Under the pieces are notes generated by a model. That model ran no database searches. It was not told where the DNA came from and saw only the letters and a list, made by a program, of their open reading frames with translations. A program made the translations under genes and the position numbers. DNA of 64,000 bases from Massilia sp. Root351 (GTDB taxonomy: Bacteria; Pseudomonadota; Gammaproteobacteria; Burkholderiales; Burkholderiaceae_D), in assembly GCF_001425045.1 (NCBI RefSeq), contig NZ_LMDJ01000005.1, forward strand, positions 1 through 64,000. The letters run 5' to 3'. Positions 17,820 to 27,190 of this stretch are shown in pieces (the first letter of the stretch is position 1; each line of letters opens with the position of its first letter).

Positions 17820-19130
17820 ATGAGCGGTCCCCACTACCCTGGCTTCGATACGCTTGCCCTTCACGCAGGCGCCGCGCCCGACCCGGCCACCGGCGCACGC
17901 GCGACGCCGATCCATTTCACCTCGTCCTTTGCCTTCCGCGATTCCGACCATGCCGCCGCGCTGTTCAACATGGAGCGCGCGGGCCACGTCTACTCCCGCA
18001 TCTCCAACCCCACCAACGCCGTGCTGGAAGAACGCATCGCGGCGCTGGAGGGCGGCGTGGCGGGCATCGCCACCGCCAGCGGCCAGGCCGCCATGCACCT
18101 CGGCCTGGCCACCATCGCCGGCGCCGGTTCGCACATCGTGGCCTCGCGCGCGCTGTACGGCGGCTCGCACAACCTGCTGGGCTACACGCTCAAGCGCTTC
18201 GGCATCGAGACCAGCTTCGTCGATCCGCGCGACCTCGACGCCTGGCGCGCCGCCATCCGGCCCGCAACCAAAGTGCTGTTCGCCGAAACGCTGGGCAATC
18301 CGGGGCTGGATGTGCTGAACGTGCCGGCCGTGGCGGCGCTGGCACACGAGCATTGCCTGCCGCTGATGCTGGACTCCACCTTCACCACGCCGTATCTGTT
18401 GAAACCCTTCGACCACGGCGCCGACCTGGTGTTCCATTCGGCCACCAAGTTCCTGTGCGGGCATGGCACTGCCATCGGCGGCCTGCTGGTGGACGGCGGC
18501 ACTTTCGACTGGCAAGCCGCCTATGACAAGACCGGCCGGTTCGCCGAGCTGTGCGAGCCGTACGAGGGCTTCCACGGCATGGTGTTCGCCGAGGAATCCA
18601 CCGTGGCGCCGTTCGCGCTGCGGGCCCGGCGCGAGGGCCTGCGCGACTTCGGCGCCGTCATGAGCCCGCACAACGCCTTTGCCGTGCTGCAGGGCATAGA
18701 GACGCTGGGCATGCGCATGGAACGGCACGTGGCCAATACACGCAAGGTGGTCCAGTTCCTGCTATCGAATCCGGCGGTGGAGTCGGTGTCCTATCCCGAG
18801 CTGGAATCCCACCCGGACTACGAATTGGCCAAGACGCTGCTGCCGAAGGGCTGCGGCGCCGTATTCTCATTTACCATCAAGGGCGACCGCGCGGCAGGAC
18901 GGCGCTTTGTCGACAGCCTGAAGGTGTTCTCGCACCTGGCCAACGTCGGCGACGCCAAGTCGCTGGTCATCCACCCGGCTTCCACCACGCATTTCCGCGT
19001 GCCGGCCGAGCAACTGGCCGCATCGGGCATCGCCGAAGGCACCATGCGCCTGTCGGTGGGCCTGGAGGACGTGGACGACCTGATCGAAGACCTGGCGCGC
19101 GGCCTCAAGCTGTCGCAGAAAGGAGGCTGA
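17820..19130 (+). CDS. O-acetylhomoserine (thiol)-lyase / sulfhydrylase
   Basis: A 436-residue PLP enzyme of the Cys/Met metabolism family, the length of MetY-type O-acetylhomoserine sulfhydrylases. It makes homocysteine from O-acetylhomoserine and sulfide. Visible are YSRISNPTNAVLEERIAALE near the start, the PLP region with Tyr stacking (ASRALYGGSHNLL), and the lysine signature DLVFHSATKFLCGHGTAIGG with the Schiff-base Lys. The start MSGPHYPGFDTLALHAG matches the family N-terminus. O-succinylhomoserine sulfhydrylase (MetZ) is the main alternative. An alpha/beta hydrolase begins 1 nt after the stop and is surely co-transcribed. Confidence 0.9.
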   Translation: MSGPHYPGFDTLALHAGAAPDPATGARATPIHFTSSFAFRDSDHAAALFNMERAGHVYSRISNPTNAVLEERIAALEGGVAGIATASGQAAMHLGLATIAGAGSHIVASRALYGGSHNLLGYTLKRFGIETSFVDPRDLDAWRAAIRPATKVLFAETLGNPGLDVLNVPAVAALAHEHCLPLMLDSTFTTPYLLKPFDHGADLVFHSATKFLCGHGTAIGGLLVDGGTFDWQAAYDKTGRFAELCEPYEGFHGMVFAEESTVAPFALRARREGLRDFGAVMSPHNAFAVLQGIETLGMRMERHVANTRKVVQFLLSNPAVESVSYPELESHPDYELAKTLLPKGCGAVFSFTIKGDRAAGRRFVDSLKVFSHLANVGDAKSLVIHPASTTHFRVPAEQLAASGIAEGTMRLSVGLEDVDDLIEDLARGLKLSQKGG

Positions 19131-19131
19131 G

Positions 19132-19935
19132 ATGCTGCTTCAAATCGATGGCGCGGCAGCCTACTGCTACACCGGAGGCAAAACCTTCGACGCGGCCCTG
19201 CCCGCCGTGGTCTTCATCCACGGCGCGCAGAACGACCATTCGGTATGGGCGCTGCAGAGCCGCTACCTGGCGCACCACGGCTACGGCGTGCTGGCGGTGG
19301 ACCTGCCCGGCCATGGCCGCAGCAAGGGTGCGGCCAAGCGCAGCGTGGAGGAGATGGCCGACTGGCTGCTGGCGGTGCTGGACGCGGCCGGCGCGGCGCA
19401 GGCCGCGCTGGTGGGACACAGCATGGGGTCGCTGATCGCGCTGGAGCTGGCGCACCGCGCGCCGCAGCGCGTCGCCAAGCTGGCCATGCTGGGGACGGCC
19501 TACCCGATGAAGGTATCGGACGCGCTGCTGGATACTTCGCGCGACAACGAGCAGGCCGCCATCGACATGGTGAACATCTACTCGCATTCGAGCATGGCGC
19601 AAAAGCCCTCCTGCCCCGGCCCCGGCTTTTCGGTGATGGGCGGCGCGCGCCGACTGATGCAGCGCATGTCGGCACTGAACCCCGAGCAGCTGTTCTACAC
19701 GGACTTTTACGCCTGCAACGCCTACGCCAACGGCGAACCGGCGGCGCAGGCGGTGCGCTGCCCTGCCCTGTTCATCTTCGGCGGCAAGGACGTGATGACG
19801 CCGCCGAAATCCGCCAGGCTGCTCACCGCCGCCATCCCGCATGGCCAGGTGGTGCAGGTTGACGCGGGCCACTCGCTAATGTCCGAGCAGCCCGACGCGG
19901 TACTCGATGCGCTGGCGGCATTCCTGCGCCAGTAG
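19132..19935 (+). CDS. Alpha/beta hydrolase
   Basis: A 267-residue cytoplasmic alpha/beta hydrolase. The oxyanion region is VFIHGAQNDHSVW, the nucleophile elbow is VGHSMGSLIALELA (Ser), the acid is in FIFGGKDVMTPP (Asp), and the His is in VDAGHSLMSEQP, so the triad is complete. The ribosome site AGGAGG sits in the last codons of the preceding sulfhydrylase gene, with 1 nt between stop and ATG. Close coupling suggests a homoserine-ester or sulfur-related esterase role, but this is only inference; the substrate is unknown. Confidence 0.88.
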   Translation: MLLQIDGAAAYCYTGGKTFDAALPAVVFIHGAQNDHSVWALQSRYLAHHGYGVLAVDLPGHGRSKGAAKRSVEEMADWLLAVLDAAGAAQAALVGHSMGSLIALELAHRAPQRVAKLAMLGTAYPMKVSDALLDTSRDNEQAAIDMVNIYSHSSMAQKPSCPGPGFSVMGGARRLMQRMSALNPEQLFYTDFYACNAYANGEPAAQAVRCPALFIFGGKDVMTPPKSARLLTAAIPHGQVVQVDAGHSLMSEQPDAVLDALAAFLRQ

Positions 19936-19939
19936 CAAA

Positions 19940-21001
19940 TCAGTGGCAAGGCCGGTGCGGCAGCGCGTGGATGAATTCCGTCACCGCCCCGGCCAGCGCC
20001 GGGGCCAGCGGCAGCGCCGGGTTCGAATAGGAAGCCATCTGCCGGGCCGGGTCCGCAGGCACCTGCTTCAGCACATGGTTCATGCCGTCCACCATCAGCA
20101 GCCGCGCAGCCGGATTGGCTTTTGCCAGCATTGCGGCCTGCCGGGTATCGACCTGGATATCCGTCGTGCCTTGCGCCACCAGCAGCGGCATCTTCAGCCT
20201 GGCGAATTCCTGTGCCGGCACATACTTGAACCACGACGCCATGTAGGGCTGCACGCCGGGACGGTAGAAGGCCTGGAGCTGCGGCGGCAGTTTGCCGGGC
20301 CGCCGGCCCCGTTCGAGCGCCGTGAGTATCTTGTCGTTGGCCCGGGCCAGCTCGGGCGGCAGCTTGGGATCAAGCTGGCCGCGCAGCAGCGTGGATGCGC
20401 GTTCGGCAGGGCCGGATAGCGAGATGAAGCCATCGGCGCCTGCCTGGCGCGCCGCCAGCATGCCGATCAGCGAGCCTTCGCTGTGGCCTATCACGGTAAC
20501 CGACGCATAGCGCCCCTCTTGCCTTAGCTGCCTCACCCAGGCGGCGGCGTCCTCCGTATAGGATTCAAAGCGCAACTGCGCCTCGTTCGCCCCTGCGCGC
20601 ACGCTCGCGCCGATGCCGCGCTTGTCGTAGCGCACGCTGGCAATGCCGGCCTCGGCCAGCGCCTGCGCCAGCATCTTCAGGCTGTTGTTAGCGCCGGGCA
20701 GCAGCTTGCTGTTGCCGTCACGGTCCGTTGGCCCGGAACCGGCGATAATCAGCGCGGCCGGTACGCAGCCCAGCGGCAAAGGCACCATGAGCGTGCCCTG
20801 CACTTCGCCGGTCGGCGTGGACAGCGTGGCCGCGCGCGGCAATGCGGTGTGCGGGCTTGCGCCCGCTGCGCGCTCCGGCACCTGCCCGGCGCCGTTGGCG
20901 GAAGCGGCTGCCAGCGCCAGGCACAGCGCCAGGCCTGGCACGCCATCCAGCTTCACCGGCCGGGAGGCGGCCCCCGCCAGCCGGTTTTCGCCGCCGCTCA
21001 T
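19940..21001 (-). CDS. Exported alpha/beta hydrolase (peptidase-like)
   Basis: A 353-residue protein. The N-terminus has a hydrophobic stretch (GVPGLALCLALAAASANGA, ~20-38), probably a signal peptide or anchor. The hydrolase fold follows: oxyanion segment LIIAGSGPTDRDGN, RYDKRGIGAS, nucleophile elbow VIGHSEGSLIGML, acid in LLVAQGTTDIQV, and His in VDGMNHVLK. This pattern is that of the dienelactone-hydrolase/S9-like group found in many Gram-negatives. It begins inside the end of cpdB (4-nt ATGA overlap), so the two periplasmic enzymes are co-expressed. The start could lie a little downstream. Confidence 0.82.
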   Translation of the reverse strand: MSGGENRLAGAASRPVKLDGVPGLALCLALAAASANGAGQVPERAAGASPHTALPRAATLSTPTGEVQGTLMVPLPLGCVPAALIIAGSGPTDRDGNSKLLPGANNSLKMLAQALAEAGIASVRYDKRGIGASVRAGANEAQLRFESYTEDAAAWVRQLRQEGRYASVTVIGHSEGSLIGMLAARQAGADGFISLSGPAERASTLLRGQLDPKLPPELARANDKILTALERGRRPGKLPPQLQAFYRPGVQPYMASWFKYVPAQEFARLKMPLLVAQGTTDIQVDTRQAAMLAKANPAARLLMVDGMNHVLKQVPADPARQMASYSNPALPLAPALAGAVTEFIHALPHRPCH

Positions 21002-23070
21002 GGCCGCGACAAATCAATGCCGTACAGCGCCAGCCCCTTGCCGGCGCCATCGTCGGCCTGCAACTGGGTGACATTGTCCAGCCCCGCCGCGCGCGCCAGA
21101 TCGAACTTGCCGGGCGCCGAGTGGAACACCACCGGGCCTTGGGTCCTGACCGGCGCGAAACGCCAGCTGCGCGCCGCGCCGTGGCTCGCGCGCTTGAGCG
21201 ACCTGGTGCGCTGGACGTAGGCGATCAGCACGTCGCGGTTGGCGTCGGGCGAGGCGAAGACGGTGCTGCTGCCGTCCACGCCGGGGAAACCGCCGCCGCC
21301 CGATGCGCGGTAGTTGTTGGTCGCCACCAGGAACTCCTGCGCGTCCCGCACCGGCTTGCCCCGGTAGCTCAGGTCGCGGATGCGGCGGCCCTGGGGCTGC
21401 GTCACGTCGATGCGGTAGCTCACGTCGGGGCTGGTCAGCATGTCGAAGTTGTAGCCGGCGAAACCGGAATTGACCAGCTCCTGCGGTGCAGTCTGCGACG
21501 GATCGATCGTGTTGAAACGGCTGGCAGCCTTCTCCAGCCAGGCTTTCAGCCCTGCGCCGTCCACCTTGACGCCCGATAGCGTATTCGGATACAGGTACAG
21601 GTCTGCCGCATTGTTCAGCGCGATGGCGCCTTGCTTCACGTCCGTATAGTCACCCGGGCCGGCGGCGCCGGACTTGAACGGCGCGGAAACCGACAGCACC
21701 GGCAGCTGCGCGTACTGCGGCAGGTTGGCGCGCACATAGTCGGCAAGATAGGCGGCCTGCGCCTCGTTGACGGCCTGCACCGCGCTCACGTCGCCCACGT
21801 CCGCGAAATAGGAAGTCATTGGGAAATCGGTGCTGCCGAGCGGGGTCTGCACATAGCGGATGGTGGCCGCATGCTCCGCCGCCACCAGTTCGGCGATGGC
21901 CGGATCGGCCGCTACGTAGCGCTTCGCCGCAGCGCCGCCAGCCATTTCGCCCGAGGCCGGCGCCGGCTGCGCCGGCAGCAGCGTGCTGCGCGCCTCTACC
22001 GTGGTCTGCGCCTTGTCCACCAGCCAGCGCTGGCCGTCGCGCTTCAGGCGCAGGCCGATCACGCCCAGGTGCTTGCCCCACAGGCTGGCCATCACGGTCG
22101 GCACGCCATGCACCGTCCCTTTCGCCTTGTCGACGCCGGGCAGGTTGAACGGCGCCGAACTGCTGGCCGGGTTCGGAAACGCCTCGTGCGCATGCCCGAG
22201 CAGCATGGCGTCGATCCCCGGCACCTGGGCCAGGTACAGGCCGGCGTTCTCCATCTGCGGCGTGTACGGCGCACCATCCAGCCCGCCGTGCAGGATCGCC
22301 ACCACGATGTCGGCGCCTTGCGCCCGCATCTGCGGCACGTACTTCAGCGCCGACTCGCGCACGCCCTCGGCATACACGCGCCCCTCCAGCCAGCGCTTGT
22401 CCCAGCCCAGGATGCCCGGCGGCGTGAAGCCGATGATGCCGACTTTCACGCGCGCCTGCAGCGGCTTGCCGTCCGCACCGGTGGCCTCAATGCGCTTGTC
22501 CAGGATGGCGAATGGCTGGAACAGCGGCCGCTTCGTCTTGGCACTGTAGATATTGGCCAGCACCAGCGGAAACGAGGCGCCTGCGCAGCGCGGGGCGGCA
22601 GGATCCACGCCTTCCACGTCGAAGCGGGCGCCGGTCACCTGGCTCAGGTACGGCAGGCCATAATTGAAGTCGTGGTTGCCCAGCCCGCCGCCTTCCACAC
22701 CCAGCCGGTTCAAGGCTTTGTAGACCGCCAGCGTTTCGCCGCAGCCCACCGGCGCCGCCAGCGCCTGGTAGTCGGCCAGCGCCGTGCCCTGGATCGTGTC
22801 GCCGTTGTCGAGCAGCAGCGTGTTCGGGAACTCCGCGCGCGCCTGCCGGATCAGCGTGGCCGTGCGCTCGACACCCAGCGACGCATCCGGCGCCAGTTTG
22901 TAATAGTCGTAGCTCAGCACGTTGGCATGCAGGTCCGACGTCTCCAGCAGTGCCAGCGTGGCCTGCGCGCCGTCCGGCGCGGCGGCCGGCAATCCGGCAT
23001 GCGAACCTCCCGGCGGCGTGGCGCAAGCGGCCAGTTGAATGAACACAAATGAAGGCAGGAGTCGGCGCAT
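20998..23070 (-). CDS. cpdB: 2',3'-cyclic-nucleotide 2'-phosphodiesterase / 3'-nucleotidase
   Basis: A 690-residue periplasmic enzyme of the 5'-nucleotidase/CpdB family that recovers nucleosides from external or degraded RNA. The metallophosphatase domain has LLETSDLHANVLSYDYY, LLDNGDTIQGT, GNHDFNYGL and LLGHAHEAFPNP, so all metal ligands are visible. The C-terminal substrate domain has NAADLYLYPNT, AGYNFDMLTSPDVSYRIDV and NNYRASGGGGFPG. The N-terminus FIQLAACATPP is a lipobox-like signal (LAAC), so it is probably an outer-membrane or periplasmic lipoprotein. It is coupled to the downstream hydrolase by a 4-nt overlap. Confidence 0.94.
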   Translation of the reverse strand: MRRLLPSFVFIQLAACATPPGGSHAGLPAAAPDGAQATLALLETSDLHANVLSYDYYKLAPDASLGVERTATLIRQARAEFPNTLLLDNGDTIQGTALADYQALAAPVGCGETLAVYKALNRLGVEGGGLGNHDFNYGLPYLSQVTGARFDVEGVDPAAPRCAGASFPLVLANIYSAKTKRPLFQPFAILDKRIEATGADGKPLQARVKVGIIGFTPPGILGWDKRWLEGRVYAEGVRESALKYVPQMRAQGADIVVAILHGGLDGAPYTPQMENAGLYLAQVPGIDAMLLGHAHEAFPNPASSSAPFNLPGVDKAKGTVHGVPTVMASLWGKHLGVIGLRLKRDGQRWLVDKAQTTVEARSTLLPAQPAPASGEMAGGAAAKRYVAADPAIAELVAAEHAATIRYVQTPLGSTDFPMTSYFADVGDVSAVQAVNEAQAAYLADYVRANLPQYAQLPVLSVSAPFKSGAAGPGDYTDVKQGAIALNNAADLYLYPNTLSGVKVDGAGLKAWLEKAASRFNTIDPSQTAPQELVNSGFAGYNFDMLTSPDVSYRIDVTQPQGRRIRDLSYRGKPVRDAQEFLVATNNYRASGGGGFPGVDGSSTVFASPDANRDVLIAYVQRTRSLKRASHGAARSWRFAPVRTQGPVVFHSAPGKFDLARAAGLDNVTQLQADDGAGKGLALYGIDLSRP

Positions 23071-23168
23071 GGCGGCTGGGCGGGCAAAGCAAGGGTTTCA
23101 GAAGCGACCGATGATACGCGCCGCCCAGTTCGCTCGCAATGGTTCCCGTGTTCTTCGCCCGATGCGGC

Positions 23169-23420
23169 ATGAATCAAGGCGGCGCCATTCTCTTCCATGC
23201 CGTGCGTGCGGCCATCGTGCGCTCGAACCAGTTCCTGACAGTCTCCCAGGAGAAGTTGCACCACCTGCTGCGCGCTACGAAACAGCGTTTCGAGCAGCAA
23301 CTGCAGGAAAACCTGCTTGCGGTGCTGTGCGAGCCGGGCGAAGAGCTTACCCGCCATCTGCGCGGCACCCTGCTCGAAATGATCGACATGCCGGCCCGGC
23401 ATGGCGGACAACACGCGTAG
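23169..23420 (+). pseudogene. Small hypothetical ORF, possibly a decayed gene
   Basis: An 83-codon open frame, mostly amphipathic helix (SQEKLHHLLRATKQRFEQQL). It has no ribosome site and I recognise no family. After its TAG, the same frame continues for 31 more sense codons to a TGA at 23514, with plausible helical content (KLLLSRLLLGLSL). One internal stop may therefore have split an older ~115-residue gene. It lies in the 650-bp gap between cpdB and prfB. It may equally be non-coding. Confidence 0.25.
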
Positions 23421-23563
23421 CCACGACTAAGGGGAGATGCGACCAAGCTGCTGCTGTCCCGCCTGCTGCTGGGGCTGAGCCTCAATGCCAAACCTGACGT
23501 GCTCCTTGTGCCGTGACAGGGGCATACACTCGTCATTATTGCCAATTAGTCAAGGAGCTCATC

Positions 23564-23593
23564 ATGCAAATGAGAACCGAAGAAACCATCTGA
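23564..23593 (+). other. Ten-codon mini-ORF with strong ribosome site
   Basis: AAGGAG at 23552-23557 lies 6 nt before an ATG that opens MQMRTEETI and then hits TGA. A good translation start with an immediate stop suggests either a leader peptide for prfB, 130 bp downstream, or the start of a gene lost by mutation. The following in-frame codons run to a stop near 23680 without recognisable features. The remainder of the gap to prfB holds only the promoter element below. Confidence 0.3.
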
Positions 23594-23682
23594 GGCAGCG
23601 CCCTGCGCGGCACGGCGGCCAAGCCCGTGCCGCCGGCGGCGCGCGCAGTGAAATGCGCTATAAGGGCTTGCGTCCTCTAGGG

Positions 23683-23688
23683 TATAAT
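23683..23688 (+). promoter_or_regulatory. -10 element of the prfB-lysS operon
   Basis: A consensus TATAAT 36 bp before the prfB ATG. No good -35 is seen at 16-18 bp; TTGCGT lies too close (9 bp). Transcription would start near 23695. Confidence 0.55.
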
Positions 23689-23723
23689 CCAAGGTTTGAT
23701 TACACCACTAGAAGACCAAGATC

Positions 23724-24828
23724 ATGGAAGCCGAACGCATCAACGCCCTCTCCGCCCTGCTCGCCGATCTGACGACCCGCGAAGCCGAACTTCGGAGGTA
23801 TCTTTGACTTCACTGTCAAGTCGGAGAAACTCGAGCAAGTAAACGAAGAACTGGAAGACCCCAGCGTCTGGAATGACCCGAAACGCGCCCAGGACCTGGG
23901 CCGCGAAAAGAAGGCGCTGGAAGCCATCGTCCACACCCTGACCAAGGCTGACGCCGACCTGAAAGACATGGCCGACCTGTTCGCCATGGCCAAGGAAGAA
24001 GGCGACGACGACACGCTGGAAGCGGTCATCGCCGACACCGAAGAGATCAAGGCCGTCATCGAGGGCATGGAATTCCGCCGGATGTTCAACAATCCGATGG
24101 ACCCGAACAACTGCTTCATCGACATCCAGGCCGGCGCCGGCGGCACCGAAGCCCAGGACTGGGCCTCCATGCTGCTGCGCCAGTACCTGCGCTATTGTGA
24201 GCGCAAGGGCTTCAAGGTCGAGGTGATGGAACAGTCCGACGGCGAGGTGGCCGGCATCAAGACCGCCACCCTGAAGGTCGAGGGCGACCACGCCTACGGC
24301 TATCTGCGCACGGAGACCGGCGTGCACCGCCTGGTGCGCAAGTCCCCGTTCGACTCGGCCAACGGCCGCCATACCTCGTTTACGTCGCTGTTCGTGTACC
24401 CGGAAGTGGATGATTCGATCGACATCGAGATCAACCCGGCCGACCTGCGCATCGATACCTACCGCGCGTCCGGCGCCGGCGGCCAGCACATCAACAAGAC
24501 CGACTCCGCGGTACGCCTGACGCACGGCCCGTCCGGCATCGTGGTGCAGTGCCAGAACGACCGTTCGCAGCACCGCAACAAGGCCGAGGCGATGGACATG
24601 CTGAAAGCCAAGCTGTACGAACTGGAACTGCGCAAGCGCATGAGCGAGCAGCAGAAGCTGGAAGACTCCAAGACCGACGTCGGCTGGGGCCACCAGATCC
24701 GCTCCTACGTGCTGGACCAGTCGCGCATCAAGGACTTGCGCACCGGCTTCGAAACCGGCAACACCAAGGGCGTGCTGGACGGCGACCTGGACGAGTTCAT
24801 CTCGGCATCCCTCAAGCAAGGCGTCTAA
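23724..24828 (+). CDS. prfB: Peptide chain release factor 2 with programmed +1 frameshift
   Basis: The frame opened at ATG 23724 runs 27 codons to CTT and stops at TGA 23805-23807. The RF2 frame continues at +1 (GAC at 23806) to 24828, giving 367 residues. The shift site TATCTTTGAC is preceded by the Shine-Dalgarno-like GGAGG, matching the classic RF2 autoregulatory slippage signal: low RF2 lets the ribosome shift at UGA. RF2 hallmarks are present: SPF (anticodon-like recognition of UGA/UAA) in [12 protein letters not shown], and GGQ in [21 protein letters not shown] gene overlaps the stop by 1 nt (TAATG), and lysS follows. Confidence 0.97.
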
Positions 24829-25502
24829 TGGCTCAGGCATCCCGCGCGTTCATCTTCGACATGGACGGCACCATCGTCGATAACATGGCCTTCCACACCA
24901 AGTCGTGGCTGGCCTTCTTCGAGCGGCGCGGCCACGCGCTGGACGCGGACGAGTTCTTCCGCGCCACGGCGGGCCGCCAGGGCCATGAAATCATGCGCAG
25001 CTACCTCGGCGAGCACATCACCAAGGAAAGCAGCGCGGAGCTGGATGCAGAGAAAGAAGCGCTGTACCGCGAGCTGTACGGCCCGCACCTGGCAACCGTG
25101 CCCGGATTCGACCAGCTGATCGCAGGCGCCAAGGCCGACGGCGTGGCGCTGGCCGTGGCCACCGCGGCCCCGAACGACAACATCGTCTTCACGCTGGACG
25201 GGCTGGATCTGCGCAAGCATTTCAACACTGTGGTCGGCGCGGCCGACGTGGCGCGCGGCAAGCCGAATCCAGACGTGTTCCTGCTGGCGGCCGAGCGCTG
25301 CGGCGTGCCGCCCGAGCATTGCATCGTGTTCGAGGACGCGCCGCTGGGCGTGGAAGCGGCACGCCGCGCCGGCATGCGCGCGGTGGTGCTGACCACCACC
25401 CTGCCGGCCGGGGCCTTTGCCGAATTCGACAACGTGATCTGCGTGGCGCGCGACTTCAGCGAGCTCAATATCGCTGAACTCTTTGCAGCTGAAATTAATT
25501 AA
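24828..25502 (+). CDS. HAD-superfamily hydrolase, beta-phosphoglucomutase-like
   Basis: A 224-residue HAD phosphatase of subfamily IA with an alpha-helical cap after motif I. Motif I is [12 protein letters not shown] (nucleophile Asp and acid/base Asp), motif II is the Thr in VATAAP, motif III is the Lys in GKPNPDVF, and motif IV is [13 protein letters not shown]. The PGMB/phosphatase-like group usually acts on small sugar phosphates; the substrate cannot be read. ATG overlaps the prfB stop codon as TAATG, and lysS begins 16 bp after its stop. It is thus the middle gene of a prfB-HAD-lysS operon, unlike enteric bacteria where prfB and lysS are adjacent. Confidence 0.9.
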   Translation: MAQASRAFIFDMDGTIVDNMAFHTKSWLAFFERRGHALDADEFFRATAGRQGHEIMRSYLGEHITKESSAELDAEKEALYRELYGPHLATVPGFDQLIAGAKADGVALAVATAAPNDNIVFTLDGLDLRKHFNTVVGAADVARGKPNPDVFLLAAERCGVPPEHCIVFEDAPLGVEAARRAGMRAVVLTTTLPAGAFAEFDNVICVARDFSELNIAELFAAEIN

Positions 25503-25518
25503 TCTACTAAATACAATC

Positions 25519-27051
25519 ATGACTACGGATAACCAAGAACAAGCAGCCGCCCCGCAGGACGAGAACAAGATCATCGCCGAGCGCCGCGCCAAGCTGGCCG
25601 CCATCCGCGAACAGGGCGTGGCCTTCCCGAACGACTTCAAGCCGCAGCACAAGGCTGCGGACCTGCACATCCAGTACGGCGAAAAGACCCGCGAAGAGCT
25701 GGAAGCCACTCCGGTGGAAGTGGTGCTGGCCGGCCGCATGATGCTCAAGCGCGAAGCCGGCAAGAAGGCTGCCTTCGCCACGCTGCAGGATTCCTCCGGC
25801 GCCAAGGCCGACGGCCGCATCCAGATCTACGCCACGCTGGACCTGACGGGCGAAGCGGCCATGGCTGCGCTGCACCACTACGACCTGGGCGACATCCTGG
25901 GCGTGACCGGCACCCTGTTCAAGACCAAGACCGACGAACTGACCATCAAGGTCACCGAACTGCGCCTGATCACCAAGTCGCTGCGCCCGCTGCCGGACAA
26001 GTTCCACGGCCTGGCCGACCAGGAAACCAAGTACCGCCAGCGCTACGTGGACCTGATCATGAGCGAGGAAACCCGCCGCACCTTCAAGGCCCGCACCGCC
26101 GCCATGTCGTCGATCCGCCGCTTCATGGAAAAGAACGAGTTCATGGAAGTGGAAACGCCGATGCTGCACACCATTCCAGGTGGCGCCGCAGCCAAGCCTT
26201 TCATCACCCACCACAACGCGCTGGACATGCAGATGTACCTGCGCATCGCGCCCGAGCTGTACCTGAAGCGCCTGGTGGTGGGCGGCTTCGACCGCGTATT
26301 CGAGATCAACCGCAACTTCCGCAACGAAGGCGTGTCGATCCGTCACAACCCTGAATTCACCATGATGGAGTTCTACGCGGCCTACACCGACTACAAGTGG
26401 CTGATGGACTTCACCGAAGCCGTTATCCGCCAGGCCGCCGTCGACGCGCACGGCACCGCCACCCTGACCTACGGCGGCCGCGAGCTGGACCTGGCCAAGC
26501 CGTTCCACCGCCTGACCATCGTGGAAGCGATCAACAAGTACGCGCCGGGCTACACCGAGGCGCAGTTGAACGACGCGGAATTCATCAAGGCGGAACTGAA
26601 GAAGTTCGGCGTCAAGCCGCACGCGCACTCGGGCCTGGGCGCGCTGCAACTGGCGCTGTTCGAAGAGACCGCCGAGTCGCAGCTGTGGGAACCGACCTAC
26701 ATCATCGACTACCCGGTTGAAGTGTCGCCGCTGGCGCGCGCCTCGGACACCCGCGAAGGCATCACCGAGCGCTTCGAGCTGTTCATGGTGGGCCGCGAGA
26801 TCGCCAACGGCTTCTCCGAGCTGAACGACGCGGAAGACCAGTCGGCGCGCTTCCTGGCGCAGGTTGCCGCCAAAGAAGCCGGCGACGACGAAGCCATGTT
26901 CTACGACGCGGACTACATCCGCGCGCTGGAATACGGCATGCCGCCGGCCGGCGGCTGCGGCATCGGCATCGACCGCCTGATGATGATCATCACCGATTCG
27001 CCGAACATCCGCGACGTGCTGCTGTTCCCGCACCTGCGCAAGGAAGACTGA
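25519..27051 (+). CDS. lysS: Lysyl-tRNA synthetase (class II)
   Basis: A 510-residue class II LysRS. The start at 25519 gives [17 protein letters not shown]; an upstream ATG in the same frame would overlap the HAD gene. The OB-fold anticodon domain spans ~60-190. Motif 1 is [16 protein letters not shown], motif 2 is [20 protein letters not shown], and motif 3 is [12 protein letters not shown]. The protein charges tRNA-Lys in the cytosol. It ends the prfB-HAD-lysS operon and is followed by a clear terminator. Confidence 0.98.
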   Translation: MTTDNQEQAAAPQDENKIIAERRAKLAAIREQGVAFPNDFKPQHKAADLHIQYGEKTREELEATPVEVVLAGRMMLKREAGKKAAFATLQDSSGAKADGRIQIYATLDLTGEAAMAALHHYDLGDILGVTGTLFKTKTDELTIKVTELRLITKSLRPLPDKFHGLADQETKYRQRYVDLIMSEETRRTFKARTAAMSSIRRFMEKNEFMEVETPMLHTIPGGAAAKPFITHHNALDMQMYLRIAPELYLKRLVVGGFDRVFEINRNFRNEGVSIRHNPEFTMMEFYAAYTDYKWLMDFTEAVIRQAAVDAHGTATLTYGGRELDLAKPFHRLTIVEAINKYAPGYTEAQLNDAEFIKAELKKFGVKPHAHSGLGALQLALFEETAESQLWEPTYIIDYPVEVSPLARASDTREGITERFELFMVGREIANGFSELNDAEDQSARFLAQVAAKEAGDDEAMFYDADYIRALEYGMPPAGGCGIGIDRLMMIITDSPNIRDVLLFPHLRKED

Positions 27052-27080
27052 TCGGGGACCGATCTTCCGACGCACGCAAG

Positions 27081-27116
27081 AAGCCGCCCGGCCAGCAAGC
27101 CCGGCGGCTTTTTTTT
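27081..27116 (+). terminator. Rho-independent terminator after lysS
   Basis: Stem AAGCCGCC(C)GG/CCGGCGGCTT with one bulged C, loop ~9 nt, followed by a run of eight Ts. It lies 30 bp past the lysS stop. Confidence 0.92.
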
Positions 27117-27190
27117 ACGTCCGTTTGCGCCGTCTCAGCAGGCAGCCGGGTTCGCTTGACGCACGACAGGGCGCGGCGCAGCATGGGGCA

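Noticed and set aside
23564-23680. Selenoprotein start, reading the TGA at 23591 as selenocysteine
   Set aside because: The continuation has no conserved residues and no SECIS-like hairpin follows the TGA.
23724-23807. prfB start region read as a broken gene because of the in-frame TGA
   Set aside because: The context CTT-TGA-C with an upstream GGAGG is the known RF2 frameshift signal, so this is regulation and not damage.
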